The translations under genes and the position numbers were made by a program. Below are positions 44,716 through 57,895 of a stretch of 64,000 nucleotides of DNA, one piece after another; positions within the stretch are counted from its first letter, which is position 1, and each line of letters begins with the position of its first letter. The notes beneath the pieces are model-generated. The model was not told the origin of the DNA and did no database searches. It saw only the letters and a list, made by a program, of their open reading frames with translations. Source of the DNA: Petrosia ficiformis (taxonomy: Eukaryota > Porifera > Demospongiae > Haplosclerida > Petrosiidae); assembly GCA_947044365.1 (NCBI GenBank), contig OX345650.1, positions 1,473,173 to 1,537,172 on the forward strand. Reading direction: 5' to 3'.

Positions 44716-46458
44716 TTACCATTTAGCTATTTGGTGCAGTCGGGAAGCCATGTACCTAATTGAGAAGCTCAAATTTCATTTGTTTCCAATACCAAGTGGC
44801 CATATATAGTGGGTGTTTGTTAAAATTAATATTGTAAGCGTGATTTTAACAAATATAATGTGTATTTGATATATAAGCTGGTAGTTGATGCTTGGTATAT
44901 AGTATCATGTGATAGTCACATGTATGATGGTATACCTGTATATTACCTTTGTTGGGATTTCCATTTCCGCATCTTTTGCTTCAAATTCGGCCACATTTCA
45001 TTAATTTCTTTCTCACTAAATAATGAAGAGGAAATTAATACAAAATCACATGTACACGAGAACACACACATATGTACACAGAGACACACACACATATAAT
45101 TATATAGATATATATACATACACATACCTTCCAGATTGTGGATTATCAATATCAAACATAAGTATTCCTTCTTCCTCTAAGCATTTCAAAACACTCTCTC
45201 CAAAACTCAAGTCATGTTCATCCACCTCAAGTTGTATATTGAGACCCATATACTCGTCAAGTTTGCTTTGTAAACTTGTAGTACGGCTAATAAATAAAAT
45301 TGTAAATCAATTGTAAAATTATTGAGCTAATATTAAACTTATCATTATTAATATACACAGTAAAGATACACATCATTGTACTGCAAGCTTATCACTAAGT
45401 TTGCTGTGCTGTTCGTTCTTCCTTGTTTGTCAGATGCTAATAATGTTTATTGTATTTTTATTCTTAATTCTCAAATTACGAAAACAATTTAATCATAGCT
45501 TATTAGCAATAAAGTAACGGGTAGTTGAATAAATACTAATAAATTGTGTATATATTATAACATACCTACAAGTGCTATATCAGATTTATAATTACGAGCT
45601 CAGTTGCACACATGGACATGTGATTTCCTGCACTTCTAAGGCTTTTGGCTTCACTGAATATTCATTATTACATTACAGTCAAAAGCTTTGAAGTAACGAC
45701 ATAAAATTTTTATGGTGCATCATTAGCCAAAAAAGCTCCTTATTTTGTTTTGCATGGTTTGCTTTTATGCCCAACATGGAGCTTATAATTATGATAATAG
45801 TATTATCTAACTCTTTATGAAATGGCTCATATGGTTCGAGGTGTTTCCCAAACCACTTTTAAGCCAACTGGTCTATATAGCTTAAGGTGGTTTCCCAAAC
45901 TCATACTTGAAGATTTGGAAAAATTAGCTAACAGTATACAGCAATTTATTATTCATATAAGTACATACATACTAGTGTTGTTTTAGTTTTACAATAATGA
46001 CCACTTTTAGTTTTATTGTGCTCTGGTTTCTGAAACTTTTAGTTTACTGTAACTAACTAAAAGTGTCCATTATTCATTTAGTTAGTTATAGTTATTACAG
46101 TAGACCTGTAATAGTACTAAAAAGGGTTTTAGTTATAGTTAATTAAAACAAAACTAATACTTACTTTAATCTTCTACTGATAGTAACAGATGCTCGGCTG
46201 TTCAGTCTCCTTTTTATGCCATTACCAGTACATTGTGATTCTGATTGGTCAGGATTTGGATTTGTGTGTTCTAAAATTCTTTGTTTGATTTCTGGAAGGT
46301 CTAAAGCATTAGACAGATTTGTAGTTTCTGTTTCTGGTGACCTGTAGTATCATGTGTAGTATCATGTGTAGAATATATGTATAATTACATAAATACATAC
46401 AAAATATGAATACGTATACACACACACACACACACATACACACACACACACACATACA

Positions 46459-46494
<36 letters not shown>

Positions 46495-46509
46495 TATACA
46501 TACATACAT

Positions 46510-46556
<47 letters not shown>

Positions 46557-48794
46557 TACATACATACATACATACATACACACATACGTATATACATACA
46601 TATATATATACATACATACTCTTGTTGCATTAAGATTTGTGTCTTCAGATAATTATTATTCTGACCTCACACAAGTCATGTGCCATTGTTTTGGCACTAT
46701 GTATGTATGCATGTATGTATGTATGTATGTATGTACATAAGTATGTATGTATGTATGTATGTATGTATATATATATATGTATATATGTATGTATATATAT
46801 ATGTATGTAACTATGTATGAATGTACGTAAGTATGTATGTATGTATGTATGTATGTATGTATGTATGTATGTATGTATGTATGTATGTATGTATGTATGT
46901 ATGTATGTATGTATGTATGTATGTATGTATGTATGTATGTATGTATGTATGTATGTATGTATGTATGTATGTATGTATGTATGTATTACTGTTGTTTTAG
47001 TATGACAATAACATCCTTTTAATTATAATTATAGTTTCTATAGTCAACTAATTAAATAATATTAGGCTTACAGAAATGTTTTAGTTTTTTTTAACTCATA
47101 TAATGACTATTTATAGTTATTGAAGTAGATTTTGATAGATTGCAAAATTAATTTCAAGTCATAATAACTTCCTAAAAAGGATTTGAATTATAGTTATAGT
47201 TGACTAAAACAACAATTCATATGGTATGTTTATATATAAGCTTTGTAGTCAAACATATATATGACATACATATATGCAGTGTTCTGCCCACACTGGTCGG
47301 CACTGGTTCGAACTAACCACCTCTCAGATAGTACATATATAGGATACTGAGAACTGCATATATGACATACATATATGCAGCGTTTTGCCCACACTGGTCG
47401 GCACTGGTTGGGACTAACCACCTCTCAGATAGTACATATATAGGTTACCGAGAACTGCATATATGACATATATATATGCAGTGTTCTGCCCACACTGGTC
47501 AGCACTGGTTGGGACTAACCACCTCTCAGATAATACATATATAGGCTACTGAGATAGAATTAGGATAAACAGCACTAATTAGAATCTGACCACCACTCTG
47601 GGCAGAACCTGCATACTTAATACACTTGAAACATATGTACAAAGCCATATGAATCAGTGTGATACATACATATTTTGGACACAGTTTAAAGCTCACTGAA
47701 TTGGTGAATCCATTCTTTTCTCACATTCATTTGAGTCTATTCTTTGGTAACTCACTAAACACAAATGATCATATTCAGTTTTTGGTTTCTGTTGTCCAAT
47801 GTATTGTGGAGATGGAGTTTGTTGTAATTGTAAATGTTCATTTTCAACAAATTGAACAACAATCATTGAAGTTGACGAATTTGAGTCTTCTCCAATAGAA
47901 TTTTGTCGAGGAATGTTATTGGTTGTATCTATGCCGGCAATATTGGCTCTAAATGAAGCTGTGTTGCGTGTAGATTGTGAGGTGGGAGAAGTGATGGTGT
48001 TCATAGAGTGACAACGAGGAGGTGATGGTAACGGGTCTAAGAAAAAAAGATAAATAAATAACTGGTAAACTATGCTTAGCAATGCCCCATCCCCTCTTTT
48101 TAAATTCTTCACCATTCTGCTGTTTAGAGCAGAAACCTGATAAAGTTTGTTATGTAAGAAGTAACATTCTGTTTGCTTTCTGTGCAAAACAGCAGAAGAC
48201 AGGACATGGTCACTTATTAGTATTAGTTCACCATCATGACTATAATATGAATGTGTACTAAATATATATTGTATAGTCCTGTAGTAATTGAATATTCGCA
48301 CATAGCAATAGTTTGTGGTCAAATTCAATGAGGAACTAATTTGATTTTTGAATTTCACTTTTGGTAATTATCTCTCATACCTGTACATCATAACAATAGC
48401 TTGTATAAGCCTATGCAATAACCCTTATACTTCTAAACTATAGTATCACCATAGTAACAGTATCAGCAACCAATAACATGTTTGTAAACTACATATTGAT
48501 GCTCTAAGATTGTGTCTACTCTTATAAAGAAAACTGGGAAATGATACGACGATTTAAAACATTCATAGACACAATCATTTGAATAAATGGTATATACAAC
48601 AATGTCACAATATAATGATAGTCATGTCTGACAGTGGAACTCCTCTAATTCACACCCCTGCAACGAGGACATCAAAACTGTGCTTATATAAATTCACCCC
48701 CCAATGGGACACCACCCCACTAAGTCAGTGTCCCAAGGGTGGATGAATTCTACTGTAACAAATGAAAGAGATCACTGATTTCCCAATTAGACAA

Positions 48795-48849
<55 letters not shown>

Positions 48850-50942
48850 AACTTACTCTATTCTTCACATTCCTGTTATAATTCAATAATTAATTATTAA
48901 TGAGAATAATGACTCATTATCACCACGACAGCCAACTCATCAAACAATACCACCCCCCTAATTTAGTCATAAGAATTCTACTGTAATAAATCAGTGTTTT
49001 CCTAGTTAGACAAGTATATCAATTCTAAACATTCCACAGATAATGTTATAATTATTTAATAATTAATTACGATTGTAGCAGCTAACTTATCAAACCATGA
49101 TGACATCATACTATTAATTAGATTTGCATGATAAGACATCACTCTGGGAAGTTATTAACAGCATTATTTAAGGTTAATTGTACTTTATAGAGCTTCTAAT
49201 CTAATATATCTGCATATCTTACACCCATATAAAGAGATAATACACATATATAGTTAATATATTGTATATATTGTACTGGCCTGCAATTCCATACGGAGAT
49301 ATCATAGAATACACAAATTTATATGTTGTCTATTCAATGTAATTGATGTATTTTTACTAACCTACAATTCCATACTTCTTTCCACTTAATCTTCTCAAGA
49401 AGGGATGATCAAGTGATGTCTCTCCATTAATTATATGTTGTCTTTCCATAGTGTTACTACATATTTGTAATTTAAGGACTGGTCTATTAACAGAGTCCCT
49501 TCTTCTCTTCTGTTTCCCTGTTACGAGAAGGGAGAGTTATTGTTATATCTTTGAAATAAATTCGCTCCAATAAATTAAAGTAATCACAGTTTCATACAGG
49601 ATTTCACACTTGTTGAAGCGGGAAAATAATTGATCGTTGTGAAGCATAATGCTACTCAAGGGTATATATATATTTCCTCAGGAAGTTTAAAAAGTTGGAC
49701 ACTCTGATGTTGCTTCTGGTGGTGGCTTCTAGCCCCCAGAAGAGTTATATACGTATATTTATAGCTGATGATGTTATTATTAAAAGGTATCAGTCATGAC
49801 AGCTAAATATTAAACTTTGATAACTCTCAAAGGATTGAGGGTAATTTCTGCGGAGGGGGAAATCCAAGGGCGTCCCTCCCTCTCTGTATGAAACCCTGGC
49901 AATGATTTAGATAGCTCCATGGACTTTCAAAGAAATGAATTTCTAGTCACTTATAGTTACTTCTCAAAGTAGTACTTTCACTATAATTATATATATGCTC
50001 TGATAACTAAATCTAGAAAGAAGACTATTTATGAGAAAATTACAATTATTAAGTTTCTTTAACTTTGATATGTCAGTATTAAATATCGAATGAAAATAGT
50101 TATTAATTGTGAATGTGCGGGTGTGTGGTATTTTGTTCATCATTAATTTTGTTTATTGTTTTGGGCATGATGTAAACAATTCAACATTACTTGCTATAAA
50201 CATCAGCAATAATATTACTTAACATTAAAGCTGTTTGTCAATAAGACATTTATCAATTAGATAATTGTCAAGTTTATTATTATAATTATGCATTTAAGAC
50301 AATATTACTGTAATTTAATCAGGATGCAATCCATCAATAACTTAATACAAAAGATGTTTGTCATTATTAATAAAAAAAGAACATTATCGTTTAAGATCAA
50401 CAACATCAAGATATTAAAGGACAATTGTAATTCAATATTAGAGCAACACTAATAAAAACACTTTTTGAGGGTCAAAAAGTTTGGTCAAAATATGAAAAGT
50501 GCAGCTTTTTATTTATCACAAGATATGTTATGCAACATAATTGTGTTAGTAATAACATGCAATTTCAGCTAAAGAGGATGTTGTTGAATTTGATTATTAG
50601 CCCAAAATGGTTAATAAAATGTTGTTTGTTGATGTCTATGATTGCATTTCTATCAGTGCCTAAAAAACCTTTTTTTTAAAAAGTCATACATGCTGAGTGT
50701 AGATGTATGCACAATTTAAATTTGTACATGTCAGTCAGCTGTTAATACATAGTTCAGATAGTGGCCACTCTAAAGATTTAATACTAGCAAATAATTTAAT
50801 GCTAGCTCCTTGGCTAATATTAACATGCTTTAGCCACTGTTTGCTATGCTATAAACAAATACGTATATATAATTAGATATGTTATATTTTTACCATGTAA
50901 TGCACTTTACTTACTAGTTTTGGGCTTCAGTCTTTCTTCCAT
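44716..50942 (-). CDS. Unrecognised 322-residue protein, basic N-terminus
   Basis: Seven coding exons assembled by GT-AG sites and phase: 50942-50915, 49517-49362, 48036-47697, 46341-46165, 45286-45128, 45015-44947, 44755-44716. The sum, 969 bases, is exactly 323 codons including a TAA. The N-terminus MEERLKPKTRKQKRRRDS resembles a nuclear localisation signal. The middle is Ser/Thr/Pro/Gln-rich and probably disordered. The C-terminal part has an acidic ordered stretch (DEHDLSFGESVLKCLEEEG) followed by a basic Trp-containing helix (MWPNLKQKMRKWKSQQ). No family was recognised. The layout suggests a nuclear regulatory protein, which is inference. The last, 40-base exon is the weakest part of the model. 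Confidence 0.65.
45980..46150. repeat. TTAGTTAACTAA-family dispersed repeat
   Basis: TTGTTTTAGTTTTACAATAA, GACCACTTTTAGTT, AACTAACTAAAAGTGTCC, AAAGGGTTTTAGTTATAGTT: the same words as the units of the 37617-39580 array, here as a single copy in an intron. Confidence 0.65.
46416..46985. repeat. Compound microsatellites CA/TACA and GTAT
   Basis: 46416-46610 is (CA)n and (TACA)n; 46697-46985 is (ATGT)n, nearly pure from 46829. Both lie in the intron between exons c and d of the unrecognised gene. Confidence 0.95.
47254..47560. repeat. 103-bp tandem repeat, 3 copies
   Basis: CATATATGACATA anchors at about 47254, 47357 and 47458. The unit contains TGCCCACACTGGTCGGCACT and ACCACCTCTCAGATAGTACA. 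A related single copy, inverted, lies at about 35700-35880 (ATCTGAGAGGTGGTT, CGACCAGTGCCGACCAGTGT). Confidence 0.88.
48799..48846. repeat. (TA)n microsatellite
   Basis: About 48 bases of pure TA in an intron of the unrecognised gene. Confidence 0.95.
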
Positions 50943-51749
50943 TGCTTGATTATAGCTATAGCTGTAAGGAAGATAAACAAAAATAAATTTGCTGCAAGAA
51001 GGTATCCAGTATGAACAAAAAGGACACTAATGTCATAAACTCAGTAATGATGCTTGAAAACGGGATAGGTATCACAAAATACGGAGTAAATCTATTATGC
51101 ATTATTTTAAAACTAGAAACAAAATCTTTAAATATCCCAACATGTTCTTTTTTAAACAAAATGTTTTAGTGTACTTAATAAATAGTATTGTGATACAAGA
51201 ATGATAATTATACTTGGATGAAAGTAGATGGGGCGGGAAGTATCACCATTCCAATAATCCAAGGAATGCCTTAATGGCCCTACTTTCTTTTGCTTGTCTT
51301 TAAACTATCGTTGCTTATGAATAAAATTTGTATTAGCAAAATAACAATGTGTATCTATTATGTGTTATATCAGAACTTGAAAAAGAAACAAGACCTTTCT
51401 ATAAAAAAAAGTATACATCATTTAACCACTCGGCACTCATATTACTATGGTAACAAGCAAAAAGCATTTAAGAACATTATACGTAGGTGTGCATGATACA
51501 CTTTTTTCACTAGTCTAAACTCCAATTCCTTTGGAACGAAAGTCATATTAGCAAATTATGTGAATCTGTTATGTGTTATATTAAACACTTTCATTTATGT
51601 TAGTTGCAGTGTCTAGGATTAATAGACAATGAGTGTAAATATTGTATCGATATTCCCAAAATATAATTGTATGCATGTATATGTGTATCTATGTATGTAA
51701 TGCATGTATATGTATACATGTACACATTCACTTTAATTATAGTTAAGCC

Positions 51750-51817
51750 TACCATCCACTAGGCAACTTTGGAGTTGGCAACAAATTGCCTATTCCAAAG
51801 TTGCCTATTGGATGGTA
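51750..51817. repeat. Hairpin element, 24-base arms
   Basis: TACCATCCACTAGGCAACTT plus TGGA at 51750 and its inverted copy TCCAAAGTTGCCTATTGGAT plus GGTA ending at 51817 match at 22 or more of 24 positions, around a 20-base spacer. Confidence 0.82.
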
Positions 51818-53699
51818 AAAAGGTAGTAGATTGCAATTGTCAAACAACTTGTTGTCACAAAGTAGAAGCATGCTCTATTCACTGGCAACATGGACTACAC
51901 AACTTGGTATCAACTTCAAAGTTGACTAGCGCTTTAGTGCTGTTGACAAATACAGTAAGAAACCTAAATATGTATTTTGGCATTGTATTCGTGATTCATT
52001 CTGAAATTAAAAATCCCGTGTAAATTTTGCTGCATTGATAACAGGAAATAGTGGAGGATAAAAATGTGTTAGAACGTATATGTATGTCAGTACTAGTGAC
52101 AAATGAAATACAGTTGGGGATTTTGTGTGTTGCAGAATGATAAGAGTTCTCCACAATAGATTATTAGAATACATGAGGTGTGCCCATGACAACACCAACC
52201 ACTTTTAGTTATAGTTCCAATTTTACAAATATGTAGACTTATTGAAAGTTAGTTAACTAAAATGCTATTGCTAGTTGATTTAATTTCGATAAACATTCTC
52301 TGATACATATTTAGAGTTTCACATTATGTTTTGTTGATGTGGCATACTCTATCACTCTAAACATCAACCAAACATGAGGAAGGGCATCTGCACATTCTTG
52401 ACAGCTCTAATTATAAAATGATGGTCACATAAGGAAAAATATCTGTTCAAATTTTCCAAATCTAATTTTATGTAGCATTATAAGTGAGTTGTCCTGCACC
52501 AAAATTAGGCTAAATTTGATTAAAATAGTATAGAAATATGGATATAAGATCATTCAACTTAATTAATTTGGTAAGGATTACTATGCTTGCCATTCCTATG
52601 ATTACATTTGAACTGGGGTCCATCTATATATATATAGATTACTTGACTTACCAAGTAAAAAATATATTATATTTTTTAATTGGTAAGGATTACTATGCTT
52701 GCCATTCCTATGATTATGTTTGAACTGGGGTCAATCTATATATATATATATATATTTTACTTGTATCAGTGTTATATCATGTTTAATTACTGTACATGTG
52801 AATCACATAAAAAATGCACATATGAGCTATTGATACGTCAAAAAAAAAGCAAGCATTCTAAAGACACTGCAACAGTTACATGGAAGGACTTTTAAAGGTA
52901 AAACAAAATAACAATCATCAAAAAGTAGGTCAGAATGTTTCCAAAACAATCACAGTTATGTTTTTTTTTCACAACATACGTATCCTTGTTTAATATATAA
53001 CATGTAGAAGAAACTATACAGGTATGAGGGTGGTTAATTTTGTACATATTAACCCTTAGATAGAGTGATGTCGATAATTATTCTGACCATATGATCCTGT
53101 GATACCTATCATCAATAAATTATTTCTAGTAATGACCTTATCTTCATAATGTTACAAACCCAGTCACAATTATACTTAAACATAAACTGGCCATTCAAAG
53201 TTACTATATATAATATTACATAGGTATGTAAAATATACTATGATTAGTTTTTTTTCTCACCTGTTGTTATAACTAAGATTTGAACCCATTATATATAGTT
53301 GATGATCCAGAAAAGACAGCTGATTTCCTATTTCCAATGTTAGAGTAGTGACACAAATTCATCTAGAGTAGACTCTAGTTTCAAGAACTTAGAGTTTAAA
53401 TAAAGACAGACTGCAGGAAATAGGGAATGTTGTTTGATTTTAATGTAAACAGATACCATATCAAGAATGAAGCCAGATAAATTTAAGAGTGGATACAGAA
53501 CCAGAAAACTCATGCCATTCACACATTGTAATTGAACTCTATCAGCCTGACAGAATTATTGATAAACTTGAGAACAATAACGAAATTGCAATTTAGTAAT
53601 AGATAAACTGATTATTGATAATTGATTGCATGATTGCATTACACAAAATTAAAAATAACTACATAGCACTTTTCATTGTTATATCAATGAGTGGATTGA

Positions 53700-53850
53700 A
53701 TACGTACTTACATTTTCCATCTGAGTTTTCACCAGCTACGTACTTACATTTTCCATCTGAGTTTTCACCAGCCGTAGTACGTACTTACGTTTTCCATCTG
53801 AATTTTCACCAGCTTTGTACTTACATTTTCCATCTGAATTTTCACCAGCT
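53700..53850. repeat. Tandem repeat of about 38 bases, 4 copies
   Basis: CGTACTTACATTTTCCATCT followed by GA(G/A)TTTTCACCAGC, repeated four times with one longer spacer. Confidence 0.88.
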
Positions 53851-54510
53851 AACAAACCACCATTATTTATACATATGAATGTATTATAACTACGTACTCT
53901 GTATTTTGCTATTTACATATTTTAAGGTATCACATCAACCTCATTTGCTTAATATTTTGGTTTCTACATGTTCTTTCATTTTTTATTCATATTGTTCAGC
54001 TGATTATAATTATACCCACTTGCGGGTTATATGCATAGGTGCAGGGCTATGGAGGATATTGATGTGTTTGTTTTAGAGGGTAATGGGCCCTCCAACCTAC
54101 TGGTACACTGATACTATGTATAAATAAATGTCTAAAGAACCTTCAGTACACATCGTATCTATTATGTCAGTCCCTCAGACCCTATTAACTCAGTATATAT
54201 AATATTCACGAAATTGAAAGGAATTTTTATCAGGAAATTTTACAAATCTTACTTATGAAATTACGAAATTTTTACACTTCGAAAATTTGAAGCTATACGG
54301 TATTATGTATGATATTTATTTATCTGCTCTAGTACATTGTATCATAAACTCCTTCAGCTCAGATGCAGGCTGCTCAAAAAGGAGAATCTACTTGAACCAG
54401 CCTCTCCCCTTTTTGACGGTTCAATTAAAAATTAATTAATTATTATACTTGCGAAAATCGACACCATTCTCCCTGTCGATCGAAAACCCACAATACATGT
54501 GCATGTAACA

Positions 54511-55500
54511 ATGGTGGAGAAGAACGGTGGCAATTGCTTGATTAGTGTCAGACAGGCTAACAGATGGGCCACTAAAGAAGGTTTTTATACTTTTGAAAAA
54601 GAACTTGGTAAAGGAACGTTTGGAACTGTGCTACTAGCTCTTCTTGGAAAGTTTGGTCAAAGAGTTGCTGTCACATTAGTTCAGCTACCCTGTGGTGGTA
54701 CAATCTCAAGAGAAAAAGTACTAGTACATCATCACGAAAATATAGTTCGAGTCGTGGATTGTTACGAGTGTTATGACCCACCAATAAATCGTGCTTCTGT
54801 AAAGTTTTCTCCCAAACTACCTTCTCCAACTGCAATTGCTGTAGTGATGCAGTATTGTATTAGCAAAGATCTTGCTTCGTACTTGCAGAGTTACCGGGTT
54901 AATGAAGTTACTAGATTACGTTGGTACCGTGAGCTAGCATTGGGATTGCAGTATCTTCATGAAAAAGACTGTATCCATTGGAGTTTAAATCCGTCGAGTG
55001 TTTGGATAAATGACGACAGTCTCAAAATAGCCTATGCTGGATTTTCACAACTTGTTTACAATAATTATTGTAATAAACATGTGCCTCTGACTTATGGTGA
55101 ATTCATGTCACAGTTCTTCAAAGATTCTGTTCCATTTTTACCACCAGAAGCTTGGACAGTGAATTACAATGAATGTAGTGATGTATTTTCATTGGCGTTA
55201 CTGTATTTAGTAATAGCTGAATCTCCAGATGAAGGGCATCACAAAGCAAAATGGGGAGAAAACGTTGATCATTTTGGATACTTGCTTTACAGAAATACAC
55301 CTCCTCGTAACCTCAAGCCCACACACTTATTTGCCCCTCCAATTAGTACTGCCACACATCAAGAAACAAACTTATTTGACAAAATGCTCCAGTTTGATTC
55401 TTATGAAAGATCTGATTTAGAGTTCGTTGTGAATGAACTATCGAAAATGAAACCGGGAGGAAGTTTGAAAGAGAGTTGGGCAACTTGGTGTGCATGTTAA
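54511..55500 (+). CDS. PDIK1L/STK35-like pseudokinase, intronless
   Basis: 329 residues in one exon from ATG at 54511 (MVEKNGGN) to a TAA at 55498. A protein-kinase fold is clear: glycine loop GKGTFGTV, a VAIK-like strand VAVTLVQL, hinge region VVMQYCISKDLASYL, catalytic-loop equivalent CIHWSLNPSSVWI, APE equivalent LPPEAW and the F-helix ECSDVFSLALLY. The VAIK Lys is Thr, the HRD Asp is Ser (HWS) and the DFG motif reads AGF, so all three catalytic residues are gone although the glycine loop is kept. Overall layout and the closing region resemble the PDIK1L/STK35 group; that placement is tentative. Lack of introns in an intron-rich region suggests a retrocopy origin. Its long open frame implies selection as a scaffold or regulator. 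Confidence 0.82.
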   Translation: MVEKNGGNCLISVRQANRWATKEGFYTFEKELGKGTFGTVLLALLGKFGQRVAVTLVQLPCGGTISREKVLVHHHENIVRVVDCYECYDPPINRASVKFSPKLPSPTAIAVVMQYCISKDLASYLQSYRVNEVTRLRWYRELALGLQYLHEKDCIHWSLNPSSVWINDDSLKIAYAGFSQLVYNNYCNKHVPLTYGEFMSQFFKDSVPFLPPEAWTVNYNECSDVFSLALLYLVIAESPDEGHHKAKWGENVDHFGYLLYRNTPPRNLKPTHLFAPPISTATHQETNLFDKMLQFDSYERSDLEFVVNELSKMKPGGSLKESWATWCAC

Positions 55501-55896
55501 ATATTTACTCCTTCATCTCAATCTTCTCTCTTCATTTTTTTGCTATCACTTTTAAATCACCAGTAGTACCCTGTTGTGTGTAAATATTTTTACATTTGTA
55601 ATTGTCAGTAGACCCATTTAATTTGTATCAAAATTTGTGCATTGTAAAAGTTATAATTATAAACAAAATAATAATTATGAAGGACTCAGCCATAGTGGAT
55701 AACCCCAAAATCGGAACAGTACAATGAAACAAAATTGATAGGAAATGTTTTGATTTCTTGCCCCTGAAATACAAATACAACTCAGGTTTTGTCAATTAGC
55801 TCACAATGGTTTCATATAGTGAATATATTAGTACCAACAAACTTATTGATATAATTATGCTTTACATGTAGCCATTTTCTATTGCTGCTATAAATA

Positions 55897-56102
55897 AACA
55901 TTCATGATGACCTTTTTATAGTGTATAGTTTAATGTCAAAAAGTATAGTTTAATGTTCGGCATAAGGTTTTAATACATTATTATACTGAACTCAACAATG
56001 CTGGAAGCAATAAATTTGAAATATACAAAAAAGAACGGGAATGGTCATTCTAAACTAAAGTTATGAACATTTTCCTGAGGTGAAGGTGAACATGAATGAC
56101 CT
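55897..56102 (-). mobile_element. MITE-A copy between pseudokinase and MAT
   Basis: Reverse orientation, ACATTCATGATGACC to GGTGAACATGAATGACC; contains a small internal duplication (GTATAGTTTAATGT twice). Confidence 0.75.
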
Positions 56103-56392
56103 TTAGTAATAAATTTGTAGCACAGTCTTTTCTCATTAATGACCTTTAGAAAACCACACCCACTAATACAGTTTAAACTGTATAATATATAGTATAATGT
56201 ATTACTTGTCAATTGATTTATTAATATTAATTAATACCTAAACATAATCACATGCAACCCAAGTCTTACAACGCAACAAAAAAAAAAAGATCCCTATTGA
56301 TCAATCAATAAATAAAAACTTATTTCTAACTAATTCAGAAAAGACTAATAATAATAAATAATTAATCAAAAACAATTGTCTGCTACGTTATT

Positions 56393-57850
56393 TCATAACA
56401 CCAGTGTCTTTGGTTTCTCCCACGGAAATTCATCTCTCCCAAAGTGGCCATATACTGCAGTACTTTGGTATATTGGCTTGCGAAGATCAAGTTCCCTGAA
56501 TATAAAAAAGTTGTTAATTTTAGTATGAACACCATAATTATGTCCATGAATTAATTTAGTGAGCTACACCCTCTGGGGGAAAGAGTTTTGATTTGAGCTG
56601 GTTTCTTCGTATTTATACCCGGGCAGGCACGAGCATTGCCTGGGTAAAAAATTCCAAATGCTTTGTTGTTTAATTTGTTACAATCACAATGGTTAACTCA
56701 TTGCGTACCACGCACCTATATATAGGCCCTTTGAATTGCAATTTTAACCAGTGCCATGTGCCTATATATATTCAATACCTTTTGTTTACCATATCATTGA
56801 AGTGTCAAACATTAAATAAGATTTTGTAAAAACAAAGTTTATATACTACAAATGATTGATCTCGTCCTAAAGTTTGCACAGACTCACAGGAATGCCAAAG
56901 TAACTCTTCTTTGATGCACTCAACTTTATCAGTATTGTAATATTATATCAGTTATAGTAATATGTAACTCCCACTAATAACGTTAATAATCATCAATAAC
57001 TACTTAATAACTTTTATTAATTGCGATTAATTATCATAAATAATTAATGAGCCCTGGTATGTTCTGAACCCTAGATACGCCTATGGCTGGCTTACTGTTT
57101 CATTGGAATGTGGGCGAGTGTCAGTATAGTTATTCTATATTGAATGTGGGTAAGTATCACTATAGTTGAATGTGGGTAAGTATCACTATAGTTGAATGTG
57201 GGTAAGTATCACTATAGTTGAATGTGGGAGAGTATCACTATCTGTGGTAAAATATGGACTGCACCCACATTATTACCATGTGACTTTAAAGGTGTAATCA
57301 TTGGAGTAACATACCACATTCCAATGGAACAGTAAGTCAACTTGCTTCTAGATACATTCCCCATAATTAAAATAGCTCATTAGACTAGCTCAGGCTTAAT
57401 AAAAGGGTTTTAGTTTTAGTCAACTACCTATTATTGGCGAATTAGTTAGTTACAATAGTATTTTAATATACTACTTACTTGATAATCATTCCTGGACGAA
57501 GGTCAAAGTTCTTATTAATAATTTCCAAGAGCTCGTTGTTACATTTAGTGGCAGTTCCATATGTATCAATATAGATTGACAAAGGTTCAGCAACACCAAT
57601 AGCATATGATATCTAATAATGAAGTAGGATCATAGTGTTATGTCATAAACAATTCTCAATATAAAGGTTTGCCAATACCAATCAATAACATATACAATAT
57701 TATAAGTGTTATTTAATAAATATCTACATGATCACACAAGAAAGGTTTTATCCCACTTAATTATTCATATCGGGTGTGGTTATTAACATGCATAAACACA
57801 CACACACACAATTAGTTGGTAATGGAGATTGTGCTAATACTTCTCGTGCA

Positions 57851-57895
<45 letters not shown>

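Larger units (their letters stand above)
51160..54300. other. Long non-coding stretch with small repeats
   Basis: No exon chain found on either strand. Contains a hairpin (51750-51817), a direct duplication of GGTAAGGATTACTATGCTTG with its context at 52570 and 52682 (112-base spacing), a TTAGTT-family fragment (52195-52275), a short tandem block (53700-53850) and a TACCGTA-type end (CGAAAATTTGAAGCTATACG at 54281). Confidence 0.55.

Noticed and set aside
46309..47022. MYVC/TYIH repeat frames
   Set aside because: Translations of TACA and GTAT microsatellites.
47693..48358. Single-exon 221-residue gene on the minus strand
   Set aside because: Only 48036-47697 has coding character; it is bounded by an AG acceptor and a GTGAGC donor and fits as an internal exon of the larger gene. 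The upstream part is intron.
54499..54510. Start of the pseudokinase at 54499
   Set aside because: That codon is GTG; the first ATG in frame is 54511.
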